The notes under the pieces were generated by a model. The model was not told where the DNA came from and did no database searches. It saw only the letters and a program-made list of their open reading frames with translations. Positions 48,267-59,904 of a stretch of DNA of 64,000 bases are shown in pieces. The stretch is from assembly GCA_030063045.1 (NCBI GenBank), contig JAQSEB010000027.1, forward strand, positions 310,001 through 374,000. Direction: 5' to 3'. Position 1 is the first letter of the stretch. Every line of letters starts with the position of its first letter. The stretch comes from Pratylenchus scribneri. Its lineage: Eukaryota > Nematoda > Chromadorea > Rhabditida > Pratylenchidae. The translations under genes were made by a program, and so were the position numbers.

Positions 48267-49194
48267 CTATTTTTCTTCATTTAATTTTTGTTTAATTTTT
48301 GATCATTTGCCGATAAAATATTTTTATAATTTTTGAAAGTTAATTTTAAATTTCTTTAGAATCAATTTCATTCCAAAAATGACTTTAATACAAAAGCATA
48401 ATATTTAATAGGAAAGATATGGAATTGGAAGTTGCCCAAAGAGATAGATTTATACACAAAAATCATTGAATTTGCTCAACTGAAGAGGAAGTTGAATCTT
48501 ATGATAAATGACTTTGTTTATTATATAATCATTTTGTGGAAAGCCGATATCTTATGATAAATGACTTTGTTTATTATATAATCATTTTGTGGAAAGCCGA
48601 TATCTTATGATAAATGACTTTGTTTATTATATAATCATTTTGTGGAAAGCCGATGGCAATTGTATTCAGTCTATTTTTTATTGGTAGAAATGTTACAAAA
48701 TTGGTGAAATAGTTGACCATTGCGTCCTCAATTGACTGAGGGAGAAAAATTATTGGAATTGGAATGATGGCATTGACTGAGCATTGCACTATTATAACAA
48801 AAATATTACTCATGATTTTTGAAAAAGGTCAATATAGAATTGAATAATTTCTAACTTATTTTTATAATTAAAAAAAAAGGAAAAATCAAATCAAAATACT
48901 GATGATTTTAAAAAAAATATAATTTTGAAATATTTAAATATTTATTCCAATGCAAATTCCCAAATAAAGTACTATTTTGAAGAATTTGATAACAAAAATC
49001 AACATCCATTCATAATGTCCAAAATTCATTACACAAGAGCATCGGTAATTGGACACATCTCATAACTGAAATTAGTAAAAAATTAAAATTAACAAATTAA
49101 ATAATATATTTCATAATTTTTAAATATTTTTGGAACAAATTTCTGGAAAATTTTTTGTGAATTTTCATCCTAAAATTTAAATCGCTCACCACAT
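48267..49194. other. Intergenic region including a 53-bp triplicate
   Basis: 48497-48655 holds three near-identical 53-bp tandem units containing ATGATAAATGACTTTGTTTA and GGAAAGCCGATATC. The stretch 48880-49190 matches 54900-55250, the 3' flank of the paralogous gene at 55990. Confidence 0.7.
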
Positions 49195-49503
49195 TCAGCC
49201 ATCGACGAATCCACAATTGAGGCAACCCTTTTTGTTGTTCATAAAGTCATGAATGGAAACCAAGGACAGCAAACCACTGACAACAAGGACTACACCGAAT
49301 AGCGGAATTGGGCAAACCAAACTGCTGAGTGAAACGGCCAAAGCCGTTCCAATAATAATACTGGTCCCAAAAATGTTGCAAGCATTATAAATTCGATCAT
49401 TTTTTGTAACTGAATGAAAATTAAAGATTAAATATAAAATTATAATATTTGTAAACTCACAATAAAAGCCACAGTTTTTGCACCGAATTCTCATTCGCAA
49501 CAT
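49195..49503 (-). CDS. Two-CxxC small membrane protein, member 3
   Basis: Exons 49461-49503 and 49195-49409 (minus), 85 aa. The start MLRMRIRCKNCGFY carries the first CxxC. Exon 2 reads TKNDRIYNACNIFG, then two hydrophobic segments (SIIIGTALAVSLSSLV and LFGVVLVVSGLLSL), then GCLNCGFVDG. It is very close to member 4 at 55990, and both lie divergently upstream of a plus-strand gene, so the pairs arose by tandem duplication of a unit of about 6 kb. Confidence 0.85.
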   Translation of the reverse strand: MLRMRIRCKNCGFYCEFTNIIILYLIFNFHSVTKNDRIYNACNIFGTSIIIGTALAVSLSSLVCPIPLFGVVLVVSGLLSLVSIHDFMNNKKGCLNCGFVDG

Positions 49504-50463
49504 TTTTAATTGACTTTTGGGCAACAATTTTTAATTTAAATTATCTAATAAAAAAGTTAATATTTCTATTATTAATAAAAAATTATTAATTAAAATTTAA
49601 TTCTAATTTTAAAAAAACCAAATTTTCTATAATAAAATTTTTCATTTTATATTTATAATTAAATTGCAGAAAATTTATTTAATTATAAATTTTTGTGAAA
49701 ATTCGGGAAAAAGCCTAAAATTTCTTTAAAAAATGTCTAAAGAAAAAAATTTTATTGTGAAAATCGAAGATATTAAATAATTTGTGATATTTGGAAATGT
49801 GAAGTAGTAAAATGATGGGGCATGATCATTGAACAATATCATATTTAAAAAATTATCTCTTCTTGAATTCACGAAGGGGACCAATATAATAGGACAATTA
49901 CAACGCTCTTTTAAAAAAAAAAATAAAGAAAAATGATTGGGAAGTGAAGCATAAATCAATCAAAATGCCGATGGGAATTATAAATGAAATGCCGAAATAT
50001 ATCAATTCGCCCCATGCAAATTTCCCAAAGTTTTTTAGACAATTCAATTTAATTTTCCATTGTGATTTGGATTAATTTATTCTTATTTATTTTTTGATTT
50101 GAATGGAAATAAAAGAGGAAATTGCCCAATTCAATATTGCCTCCTCTCTACATAAATATATGTGCCCGATGCGATGTCAAAAGCCCCATTTTCATATATC
50201 CCGTTCAAAAATAAATTATGCCTTTATAAATAAAATTATGCATGGGAAAGGGTCTTCATGAAATATATAAGTATCAATTAATTCTAGGCAAAAAATTAAG
50301 CTTAAAGAAGTTTTCTATATTTTGACTCATTTTAAAAATGATTTATTTTTTTGCTTATATAGCTATTATTTATCTTTATATTTTTAGCCACAGCAGAAAT
50401 TGACAGTAATATATTTCTTTTTTTTAGATTTAATAATTAAACTTATTTTTAAACAAAAAACGA
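49504..50463. promoter_or_regulatory. Divergent intergenic region, duplicated at 56332-57527
   Basis: It lies between the divergent genes at 49503 and 50464. Long blocks match the region before 57528: CAAATTTCCCAAAGTTTT, ATTGCCCAATTCAATATTGC, and AGAAATTGACAG near the 3' end. It probably holds the promoters of both neighbours. Confidence 0.6.
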
Positions 50464-53400
50464 ATGGCAAATGCTGAAAAACCGCCGACACTTATCAATA
50501 ATATTAAAATCACTTCCTCAATAGTCACTTCACCTTCCAATGATTCGGTGCGCTTAAAACTTCAATACTAAAAAATTTGGGACACAATAAAAATTTTTAA
50601 AAAAACATATTTCTAATAAGGGTAATCGGAGGATAGAACATGATTCTGACATTTATTTTGTCATATCATACCATCATAGTAAATAAATGCCTATTTTTAC
50701 AAAGAAAATGCAAAAGGGGACCAAAATCATTTTTCAAAAAATAATTTTCCTCTAGCCATAGCCATATTATAGCTAAATTGACGCAACTCAAGCTAGCAAA
50801 AGTCGGATGGTACCATTTTTATAAGGTAATATTGAGTTTTAGACAAGTTTAGACCAAAAGAATTATTTTATCTTGGTAAGATTTTTGACTTATAATTGTC
50901 CAAAACTCAATATTACCTATAATAATCTCACATCGAGCTGCGTCGACTGAGAGTTATAAATTATAATATGCCTATGGAAAGTTTCCAAAAATTTCCCTTG
51001 GTCTCACCCCTTGACATTTTCTTATTAGTAAACCTTGGCGTTATCTATCCAAGATGGCAAGATATGATGGAAAGGATGTCAGATTTGAACTCAGCACCAA
51101 TTTTTACCATAAATAATTAGTTTTTTTTTTTTAATTTTGTGTCCCAGATTCTTTAGGATTGCCCATTATTTTTATTTACAATTTATATTCATTTAGGCTT
51201 CGACAAATAATATTCAACACAAACAATCAAGCCGGCAAACCCATTTTATTGTCCGCCAAATGCCTAGACAACCGCACATAATTCATCAAACACAATCCGA
51301 ATCGCGCTCATCTGACTCACGGAAATCAACACAACAAATTAATCAGCCAGAAGCACAACGTTTGGCTTCCCAAAATGCAATAAAAATTGACACAAATAAT
51401 TCAATTGGTTCAGGTAATATACTGAAAAAAAATTTGATTTAAAAATGATGAAAAATTAAATTTAAGGAACGAATTTTCGGCAACTGAATTAATCGAAATA
51501 CATTTTTCTCAGTTAATAGAAAATACATTTTCTTACTTTATCGAAAAAACATTTTTCTTAGTTAATCGAAAACACATTTATCTTAGCTAATCGAAAACAC
51601 ATTTTTCTTAGTTTATCGAAAACACATTTACTTAATTAATCGAAAAAACATTTTCTTAGTTAATCGAAAACACATTTTTCTTAGTTAAACCAAAAGATGT
51701 TTTTTTAGTTAATGATATAAATGACCCATTGAATGCCGAAATTGGTGATGAAATTTATATTGACACAAAGGATTTATGCAAAAGAGTTGCATATGAATTG
51801 AAGGTTTCTAACCATTATTTTTAATGTTTAGTTTTTCCATTTTTAGCATCATTCAATTCCTCAAGCAATATTTGCCGAACGAATTTTATGCCGCACTCAG
51901 GGGACGCTTTCGGATCTTTTACGCAATCCAAAACCTTGGAATTGCCTCAAATCGGCGGGAAGAGAAACATTCAAAAGAATGTACAATTGGCTACAACAAC
52001 CATTGCAAACTCGCCTGAATATTTTGGATATGCTCAAAGGTATATTATTAATACAATAATATTTAATTAATTAAATAGTTACTTCTCTATTAACTTGTGG
52101 GGCTTTCTATTAATTGGTGTTGACAACGTAAAATTTGTTATTATGCCTCCCCCGATACTTAAAGGACTGAAAAACAATACGGGAGGCAATTCTAAATTAA
52201 AATCTAAACTACCCCTATTTCTAAACTCAACTCTACCGTACCCAAAAACCCATTCCGGTCTACCGTAACCTTACCAAATCCTACCCTAAACATCTTTGGG
52301 GATTTAGTTAAACCATATTTAGGGATTATGTTAGGATAGGTTTTTTATTTTTAGTTGGATAAGTAGGGATATATATGACGGTTAGGGTTAAGTAAAAACC
52401 GGTTTAGAGTCGTTCTTCTATTATGTAAATTTCTTTAATATAAAAGGGGCGGGGGCAGAATAATAAATTTTACGGTGCACCCTCCCCCCCTAATAGAGAA
52501 GTACCATTAAATATTTAATCAGAACCAATTCCGTCGAATGTGATTCCACCTCCTACTCCGGCACAAAATTCAAGTCAGCACCAGCGAAGACGAAACAGCA
52601 CTACTGCCGATGATGTGCAAGCACAAAAGCGACCTAGATTGGTGTTCAACGATATTCAAAAAAGGACATTAGAAGTAAGGCCATTGTACATAAATACTTA
52701 AAAAATTTCTGGAAACTTTCTCCTTAAAAAGTTTCCGGAAACTTATTTACAGGACCTGAAAATGTCCATACTTCTTTTTGAAAGTTTCATATTTCCTGGT
52801 CAGCTTTTGTTTCCGGAAAAAAGTTTCCCGATCAAAACAGTCCATACTTACTTGCCAGCGAGTAATTTATAAAGAAAGTTTTAAAGTTCGGTTAAAGCAA
52901 ATCATCTATAGCTCAGTTGGTAAATGCATGGGTTTTATTGAGGTCACAGATCACGACGGGTTCGAATCCCATGTCAACAAATGATTAATTGTGAAAAATT
53001 ATGTGTAAATTTCTTCCTCAAAAAAAGTTTCCCGTTTTCCACAAATTTTGGAGAAACAGGAAACACAGGAAAACAAGCAACTTTCATTAAATTAAGTATC
53101 AACAGCAAAAATAATAGAAACTTTCCTTAGTGAATGTTTACCTAGATTTGCTAAGGAAACAAATGTATGGACGGAACAAGAAGACAATTTGTTTCCGAAA
53201 GCAAAAGCTTATAAATAATGGACAACCTAAGACAAATATAAACAAATTCGAAATGAATTTAAACTAATTCTCAATATTTTAGGCAATTTTCAAAGAAACA
53301 CAACACCCTAGTCGCGAAATGCAGCAAACAATTGCGGAACACCTCAGGCTGGACATGTCAACGGTTACCAATTTTTTCATGAATGCGCGTAGACGCTCCA

Positions 53401-54470
53401 AAAATGGGAGCAGACTTGGTGATGGACCGGCTCCATACCAACAAGTTTGTTAAAATTACATAATTGGAATAAATTTAAATTATTATAAAAAATAGAACAA
53501 AATAAATTCAATCAGTAAATGAAGAATGTACAAGTTCTCAAAGAAATGTCTTTTTATTTTTATGGAGAAATGCAGTACAGAAATCTATTGAAAAAAGGGG
53601 GAAAAGGAAAACAAAAATACTTAAATATTTTGAAGAAAATTCTCAAATGGAAAAATTAATTTATGGAATGTAAAAAATAATGAATTCCAGTAAATTTTCG
53701 TGTTCAAATGTTTTTGAATTAATTATTGGATGGTATTTAATTTGCAGAAAAAAAAACATTGAAAATTGCGAAAAAAAAAAACACTGAAAATGTAGAAAAG
53801 AGTATTGAAAATGTTAAAAAGTTTATAACGGTTTAATGGTTTGTCCTGGACCCTCAAACCATATACCCAATCTATCAAGACGCATGTTTGGTATATATTT
53901 TGTCAGGGTTTGATCAAAATTAAAGGTATTAAACCACTAAAACGATCTATGAGAGTTTGGTTCAAAACCAATTAAACTGACAAATTATATACCATTCGAT
54001 ACGACTTGACGAGCTCTATCGAATGATATATGGTTTGTGAATTTTGGACAAACCACTAAACCGTTATAAACTTTTCGACATTTTCAATTGTTTATGCGGC
54101 ATTTTCAATAATTTATTCGGTAAATTAAATAGTATCCATTAATTATTTACACTTTTAGATTCGCACAATAACACCTCCTCCACCAGCAGTTTCATCTTCA
54201 ATCGTCCAACAACATCAAATGCTCGATGAACACCAACACCAACAACAACAGAGTTTGCCAGCAAACCGACGGAATAAATTCTCTCCAATTTCTCATCAAA
54301 CTAGTAGTACATCCGCCTCCTCAAATCTCAATCGCATTGAACAAACTGTTGATGAAGTCGTGGGAAGAAGCATTGCCTATGCCGCCAGAAAATCGCAATA
54401 TGCGCCGGCCATCAATCAAACAATTGTTGATAATCAACAGCCACAGAGCAGTTTGGGAAGAAAACCGTGA
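50464..54470 (+). CDS. ONECUT-class CUT-homeodomain transcription factor (7 exons)
   Basis: Exons 50464-50547, 51197-51413, 51709-51803, 51847-52039, 52523-52674, 53283-53444, 54159-54470; 404 aa, every junction in phase. CUT domain, about residues 114-190: IDTKDLCKRVAYELK, HSIPQAIFAERILCRTQGTL, SDLLRNPKPW, TFKRMYNWLQQP. Homeodomain, about 228-288: KRPRLVFNDIQKRTLEAIF, HPSREMQQTIAEHLRLD, TVTNFFMNARRRS, with the ONECUT-type F and M in helix 3 (NFFMNARRR). Flanks are Q/S/P-rich. It acts in the nucleus as a sequence-specific DNA-binding regulator; nematodes have several ONECUT paralogues. Exon 1 is short and phase-compatible, but its promoter and the 3' flank match a different gene family. Introns carry several repeats and elements. 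Confidence 0.85.
50580..51145. mobile_element. Inverted-repeat element in ONECUT intron 1
   Basis: Ends TTTGGGACACAA and TTGTGTCCCAGA. Inner arms are GGTAATATTGAGTTTTAGAC and CCAAAACTCAATATTACC. It holds a half-core CATCGAGCTGCGTCGACTGA, so it is related to the CG-core foldbacks. Confidence 0.65.
51480..51700. repeat. About 25-bp tandem repeat in ONECUT intron 2
   Basis: About eight or nine units of TTAATCGAAAACACATTTTT plus CTTAG with small indels, ending directly before exon 3. The last units may supply the polypyrimidine tract and acceptor TTTTTTTAG. Confidence 0.85.
52078..52505. mobile_element. Non-autonomous element, 17 bp upstream of an ONECUT exon
   Basis: 428 bp with long imperfect TIRs starting GTTACTTCTCTATTA and ending TAATAGAGAAGTACC, and an exact 8-bp target duplication ATTAAATA (52070-52077 and 52506-52513). 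The element ends 17 bp before exon 5 at 52523, and the second duplication copy is part of the acceptor region. Confidence 0.9.
52899..52985 (+). repeat. tRNA-derived SINE-like or tRNA-pseudogene sequence
   Basis: A perfect A box (TAGCTCAGTTGG) and B box (GGTTCGAATCCC) lie in tRNA-like spacing, with a possible acceptor stem AATCAT/ATGATT. The segment is 87 nt and its anticodon arm cannot be drawn cleanly, so it is not a working tRNA. It lies in ONECUT intron 5, in sequence with inverted GTTTCC/GGAAAC repeats. A pol III-derived retroelement is likely. Confidence 0.6.
53750..54120. mobile_element. Foldback element, CG-core family, in ONECUT intron 6
   Basis: Arms AAAAAGTTTATAACGGTTTA and TAAACCGTTATAAACTTTT, then CCATATACCCAATCTATCAA and related complement. 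It belongs to the same subfamily as the copy at 62715-63075. Confidence 0.85.
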
Positions 54471-55989
54471 ATGACAAAAATAAATTGAATTAAGAGGATC
54501 GAGAATGAAGGAATGAAAAATGGAAATGAATCGAATTGAGTAACTATAATAAATAAAATATAAAGGAACATTTTGATCATTTTAATATATTTTGCTGCGT
54601 TTTTTTGTTAATAATTCAATAAAAGCATTTTTCATTAATCTAATTAATTTCTTACAATGTCTGAAAATTTGTATTCCAACATGAAGTAACTATGCCATGA
54701 TATAATAAATTGATGGAAATTATAGCTCTATACCGTATTTTACCTCTATTAAAACCCCTCCCTCTATTAATTTCCCCAGTCCTGATTTTATGGACCCATA
54801 GCTTCGAGCAAAGTGAAATTTAATAGAATTTTTTTATTGATTTTTCTTAATTCCATAAATAAAGCTCTACAAATCCACTACAAATTACCCACAAAGAAAT
54901 TATTTGAAAATAAAAGGAAAAAAATCAAATTAAAATGTTTTATGAGTTTACAAAATGAAATGGTAAAATATTTAAATTTATTCCAATGCAAATTTCACAA
55001 ATTAACATTTGAATAATTTAACAAAAAAATCAAAAATCCATCAATTCATTATGGCCAAAATTCATTAATAGAGCATCGGAAATTGGGCGCACACCTCATA
55101 ACTGAAATTAGCAGAAATTAAAATATAAAAAGAAATGGAAAAATAAATTTCTACAATTTTTATTTCAAAATTTACTAAAATGAAAATATTATATTTCTTA
55201 TTTTTAATTTTAAATATTTTTGGAACAAATCTAGGAACTTATTTATTATTCGAGAATGATGAAAAAAATATTTTTTTAGGTTTAGAATTTTAAGACTAAT
55301 TTTGGGGGAAATAGTGTGATTTTGGGGAAAAATCTATACCTGAATAATACGGTACTTATACAGTATCTCTTTTTTCCGCAAGAAGGAAAATGTGAATGGT
55401 CTCACAATGGGTCATCAGGATTGGAATTGGAGTAATTAGGGATGGATTAGGGATAGGATGGGATAAAAATCATTTTACATAACCCCTAACCAAGTTGACC
55501 ATTTTACCATATTTATATGGCAATTGCCATATTTTTTGACTATCTCGCCATATTTTTTTCCATATTTTTGATTATGTGGCGAACATTTTTTGCTAAAATT
55601 TTTCAGTCGACCGCTATTTTTGACTAAAATTTTTGGCATTTTTGGTAAAATTTTCGCTGCGCGACCATTTTTGGCTTTAAAATATTGCAGAAATATACAA
55701 AATGAATGCTTTTAAATGAATTTATATTGAATTTTAAGCTTTTTAAGTATCCATATTTTTACCATATTTTTGAAAAATTTTGCCATTTTTTTCGTTATTC
55801 TTAAGAGCTTATGCCAAATTTTTGGTCATGCGAAAAGGATCACGCTGCCCTTAACCTTATCTCTAAAACACAAAATGGGAACCCTTGGGTTCATTTTTCC
55901 TTCACATATTCCTTCTTCAGGAAAAAGACGGATGTAAACTGCACAAGTACACGTACAGATAACAGGCAGGTACCCAATACTCTAAATTT
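54471..55989. other. Region bridging the duplicated units
   Basis: 54472-54730 matches the last coding exon and 3' flank of the gene at 57528 (59300-59590), for example AGGATCGAGAATGA and GGAAATGAAT. 54900-55250 matches the 3' flank of member 3. About 730 bp at 55255-55983 have no counterpart in the other unit and include a GCTGCGCGACCATTTTTGGC block like that of the hAT-like element at 7860. No gene recognised. Confidence 0.6.
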
Positions 55990-56331
55990 TCATCCTAAAT
56001 TTATTCCGATCACCTCATCCACGCCATCAATGAATCCGCAAATGGGACAACCCTTCTTGTTGTTCACAAAATCAAGAATGGATATGCACGAGAATGAAAG
56101 TAATCCACTGGCCACAACGACGGCACCGAATAGTGGATTTGGGCAAACCAAAGTGAGAGCAATGCCCAAGGCGGCTCCAATAATAATGCTGGATCCAAAA
56201 ACGCTGCAAGCATTATAAATACGATCATTTTTGGTAACTGAATGAAAAATCAAATAAATAAAAAATAATATTTTTGATAAAAACTCACAGAAAAAGCCAC
56301 AGTTTTTGCATCGAATTCTCATTCGTAACAT
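55990..56331 (-). CDS. Two-CxxC small membrane protein, member 4
   Basis: Exons 56289-56331 and 55990-56237 (minus), 96 aa. It starts with MLRMRIRCKNCGFF, has hydrophobic segments SIIIGAALGIALTLV and LFGAVVVASGLLSF, and ends GCPICGFIDG plus eleven extra residues absent from member 3. Same 43-nt first exon and intron phase as member 3. It pairs divergently with the gene at 57528. Confidence 0.85.
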   Translation of the reverse strand: MLRMRIRCKNCGFFCEFLSKILFFIYLIFHSVTKNDRIYNACSVFGSSIIIGAALGIALTLVCPNPLFGAVVVASGLLSFSCISILDFVNNKKGCPICGFIDGVDEVIGINLG

Positions 56332-57527
56332 TTTTATTTGACTATTGGGATCAAATATTGTTTTAATGATCTAAAATAGTTAAATTATATTAAATAATTA
56401 TGATTAAAATTTAATTTTGATCAAAAAATATAATTTGCATAATAATTTAAAAATATATTCCCATTCATCATTGGAATATTTAATGAAAATACTTGATAAT
56501 TATCCCCGGAAAGATTTGAAAAAAAAATTTTGAGATTCTTATTTTATTTTCCATATTTGATTGTAAAACAATGAAAAACATGATTTAGGTATTTAAGGTT
56601 GACCAATTTTGGTAGCCTATAAGGTAATTTTGGGGAAGGGAAATTTGCTCGGGTGTAATTAGAAAGTAGCATTTTTTTTTAAATTTTTGTGGAATATTTT
56701 TACAAAAAAGACCTGTATCATATCATAGTTAAATTGATTTAAATTAAAAATATTAACAATATTCAGTCTTAGAAAATTTGAAGTGTTTTAGGATAGCATT
56801 GATCATTGATCATTTCAATTTTTTTGAAAAAATATATTATGTTCGGTAATTCATATTCATAGAAAGAATCAAATATAATAGAATTGGACATAGCATAAAT
56901 CACTCAAAAATGCCGACGATAATTAAGAAAAAGAAATGCTAAAAATAAATTTGCCTCAAGCAAATTTCCCAAAGTTTTCGACAATTCAATTTGATCTTCC
57001 ATTGTAATTTGAATTAAATTATACTTCATTCATTCTTTTGAATGAAATTAAAAATGGACAAGATATTGCCCGATTCAATATTGCCTCCCTCCATAATAAT
57101 TATCTTCATTATCAAATGACCGATACAATACGAATTCGATGTCAATTGCCATTTTCTCAAATTCCATTCCAAAATAAATGATGACGTGTTACTATTGAAA
57201 TTATGAATGGGAAAAGTATCTTTCTTGAAATTGAAATATATTTTTAAATTATAAGTTAATTCTAGGCAAAAATAGTATGCAAAAAAAAGTTTTCAAAAAA
57301 AATTTTTTGAGCGTAGACTACATTAGATTTTGATAGACCCAGGCACCATATAAACTTTTTTTTTAATTAATGAATTAATTTTTATGTTTATATTGAGCGC
57401 TGGTATTAATAAGTATTAACTTTTTATATAATCACACATTTCAGAAATTGACAGCAAAATAAATATTTCTTTTTCTTTTAGATTTATAAATAAAAGTTTT
57501 TTTCATCTATATCTTTTAATTTGAAAT
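56332..57527. promoter_or_regulatory. Divergent intergenic region, counterpart of 49504-50463
   Basis: Shared blocks with the other divergent region are listed under 49504-50463. Nothing coding is seen. It probably contains promoters for the genes on both sides. Confidence 0.55.
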
Positions 57528-59330
57528 ATGGCAACAACCGAACAACTATTGGAAATTATTGCCAAACAACAACAAATAATTTCTCAAATTTTGACTAGCC
57601 AACAACAAAATCCTTCTGCTGCGACCAATGGACTACAAAATACGCCGGCTCCGGTGCCAACAAATCAAGTTAGCTTGCCAGCAGCTCCTGAAGATCCATG
57701 GGCTGCAAAATGTCGCAAATGCAACAGTGAGGATTCATAATTTTATAAAATAAACGAAAATACTGTAGACTAGCTCGGGCGCACGCCCTATAATGCGCGC
57801 TTCCGAGCTAGTCAAAATCTTTTTCTCTATCTTACTCATCTTATCTAAATTCTTTTTCTTTTTCTTTTTCTTACTCATATCTAAATTCTTTTTTCTCTTT
57901 CTTATTCATCTTTGAGGCTCAGTTCCAGCATCATCAAACTATGTCATAACTTAGGGCCTAGCTGCGCGAGACTTGAACCAAATGCAAAACCAATGTTAAC
58001 ATCGTTTTCAACACGCTCGTTTACCTTTTAATACACATTTCCATCATCAAAATCCAAAATCATTTTCTTGCTTTTATTTTAACACAATTTCATTATTACA
58101 GTATATTAAGTTTCGTGTCGAAATCGGTGGACAGACAAACACACAAACAATTTCTTCAAAATCTAAAATTTTATATAGGATTATCAATTGGAAGTCCCTT
58201 CTCTAATATATAAGCCAAATATCAAAAAAAATTTTCATTCCTAATGTTTTGAACGGTGCTATGTCATTTCCACAATAGTACAAATATAGGTGTTTTCGAC
58301 TAAAATAAATCATTTTAACATTTTGTATAGATCTCATGAGACGCATCGAATGGTATATAATTTGTCATGGTTTGGCCAAAATTTAAAGTTTTATAAACTA
58401 AAAATTTGAAAAATGGTTTAATACCATTTAATTTTAACCAAATCTTGACAAATTATATACCAATCGATCCGTCTCGATGAGATCTACAAAATGGTAAAAG
58501 GTTTGCCGGGTCTATAACCGCTTTCTGATTTATTATAATCGAAAAGGCCTATATTCGTACCATTGTGGAGGTGCCCATATTTGTACCGCCCTTTACATAT
58601 TGTGGAAATGACCAAGACAGTTTTGAACATTTAATCATGTTTTGAATAATAATTTCTGATTTGTAAAAATATATTCTAACAAATATTTTGAAATACAAAT
58701 AATATTTTCACTCAAAGGAAAATGTTTTTTTTATTTTAAATTTTGTCATTAAAAATATTTTTTTGGAATTTTCTCTCTGAAATTTATAAGGCCAAGAGAT
58801 TCTAATAGAGAATTACGGTAATGAAAAATTTTTAAAAAATTCGATAGTTTTTTTTATTCTTAAAAAAACTAATAAGTGATAGATTTATTGAGCCAATATG
58901 CTCATTTCTTGTCATTCTGCTAATTATATGTAGTTTTAAATCCAATGCAAAATTCAGTTTAGGGTTTAGTTTAGGCCATTTTATATCCAATTAATTTTGA
59001 ATAAAAATAATTTAAAAATGTGATTATTCTAAATTAAATATGTTTTTTTTTTATATAAATTTAGACTTTTAAATAATATAATTTAATTTTCACCAAATAG
59101 CCGAAGCGGAGAGATGTTTCGATATAGCTGGAACTGGAATGGCTGGAATGATTATTCGTTTGGTGGCTGGAATTATGCTTGGACTTTTGACTGCTGGTCC
59201 CATCAGCGCATTAACTGGGATTCCCTTTGAAATGATTGTCGGGGGAATTACCGGTGCTTTCATGCCAGGCTTGGACATTCTGTCGGTGATGAACGAAAAA
59301 AATAAATCGGATGACGAGGATCGAGAATGA
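57528..59330 (+). CDS. Glutamine-rich CxxC protein with glycine-rich membrane segments, member 5
   Basis: Exons 57528-57726 and 59101-59330, 142 aa, in phase. The N-terminus is a Q-rich amphipathic helix (ATTEQLLEIIAKQQQIISQI) and a P/A/S linker, followed by CRKCN with a CxxC that ends exon 1. Exon 2 encodes two glycine/alanine-rich hydrophobic segments (GMAGMIIRLVAGIMLGLLTA, and GITGAFMPGL after FEMIVG) and a charged tail SDDEDRE. The second CxxC of other members is missing. It is related to 42923-44096. Probably membrane-associated; function unknown. Confidence 0.75.
57768..57813. repeat. GC-rich perfect hairpin in intron
   Basis: An 11-bp perfect stem GACTAGCTCGG/CCGAGCTAGTC with a second GCGC/GCGC pairing inside, 42 bp after the donor of exon 1. 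Downstream is a TTTTTCTTTTTC-rich stretch and AAGTTTCGTGTCGAAATCGG followed by ACAGACAAACACACA, which looks like transposon-derived 3' sequence. Helitron-type ends often carry such a hairpin, but no CTRR end is clear. Confidence 0.55.
58240..58620. mobile_element. Foldback element, CG-core family, in intron of the 57528 gene
   Basis: Outer arms GTCATTTCCACAATAGTAC and GTACCATTGTGGAGG. Inner arms are AGATCTCATGAGACGCATCG and CGATCCGTCTCGATGAGATC around GGTATATAATTTGTCATGG. Confidence 0.85.
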
Positions 59331-59904
59331 AGAAATGAAATATGGAAATGAATTTGTATTGAGCATCAATCAATAAAATACATAAGAAAATTTTGATCAC
59401 TTTAATATATTCAAGTTAATATATTTTGCTACAATTTTTTGTTAAAATTCATTAAAATTATTTTTCATTTGATTAATATTCTGAAAATTTCAATTTTTTT
59501 ACTTATAAGACTGGAGATTTGTACGCCAGAGTAAGTCGCAACTCATACTATGCCATTACATAATAATTTAATGGAAATTATATATATATTAAGCTGAAGA
59601 AACACTTCAGAGAAGGAATCTGCTTATCAAGTTATTGTTTATTGACCATTTTCGAAGATTGATGAAATTTTAACAATTTGCACTCTTCTAAGGGATTTAG
59701 TAAATCTAATTTGAATCAAAAAAGATCTGAAAATTTTAACACATTTATGAAAATACAAAACAAATATCTTTTTTAAATTATTTCTCTATCAATGCGTAAA
59801 ATTAGGAAAATCATAGAAAGAACTTCTTTGAAAGTTGCATGAAAATAAAAAATGAAAATATAAAAATTGAAAAGAATGATAAATTTCACCAACAAATCAA
59901 ATTG
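59331..59904. other. Intergenic stretch, 3' flank of member 5
   Basis: The first 260 bp match the ONECUT 3' flank at 54472-54730. The rest is AT-rich with no gene. Confidence 0.5.
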
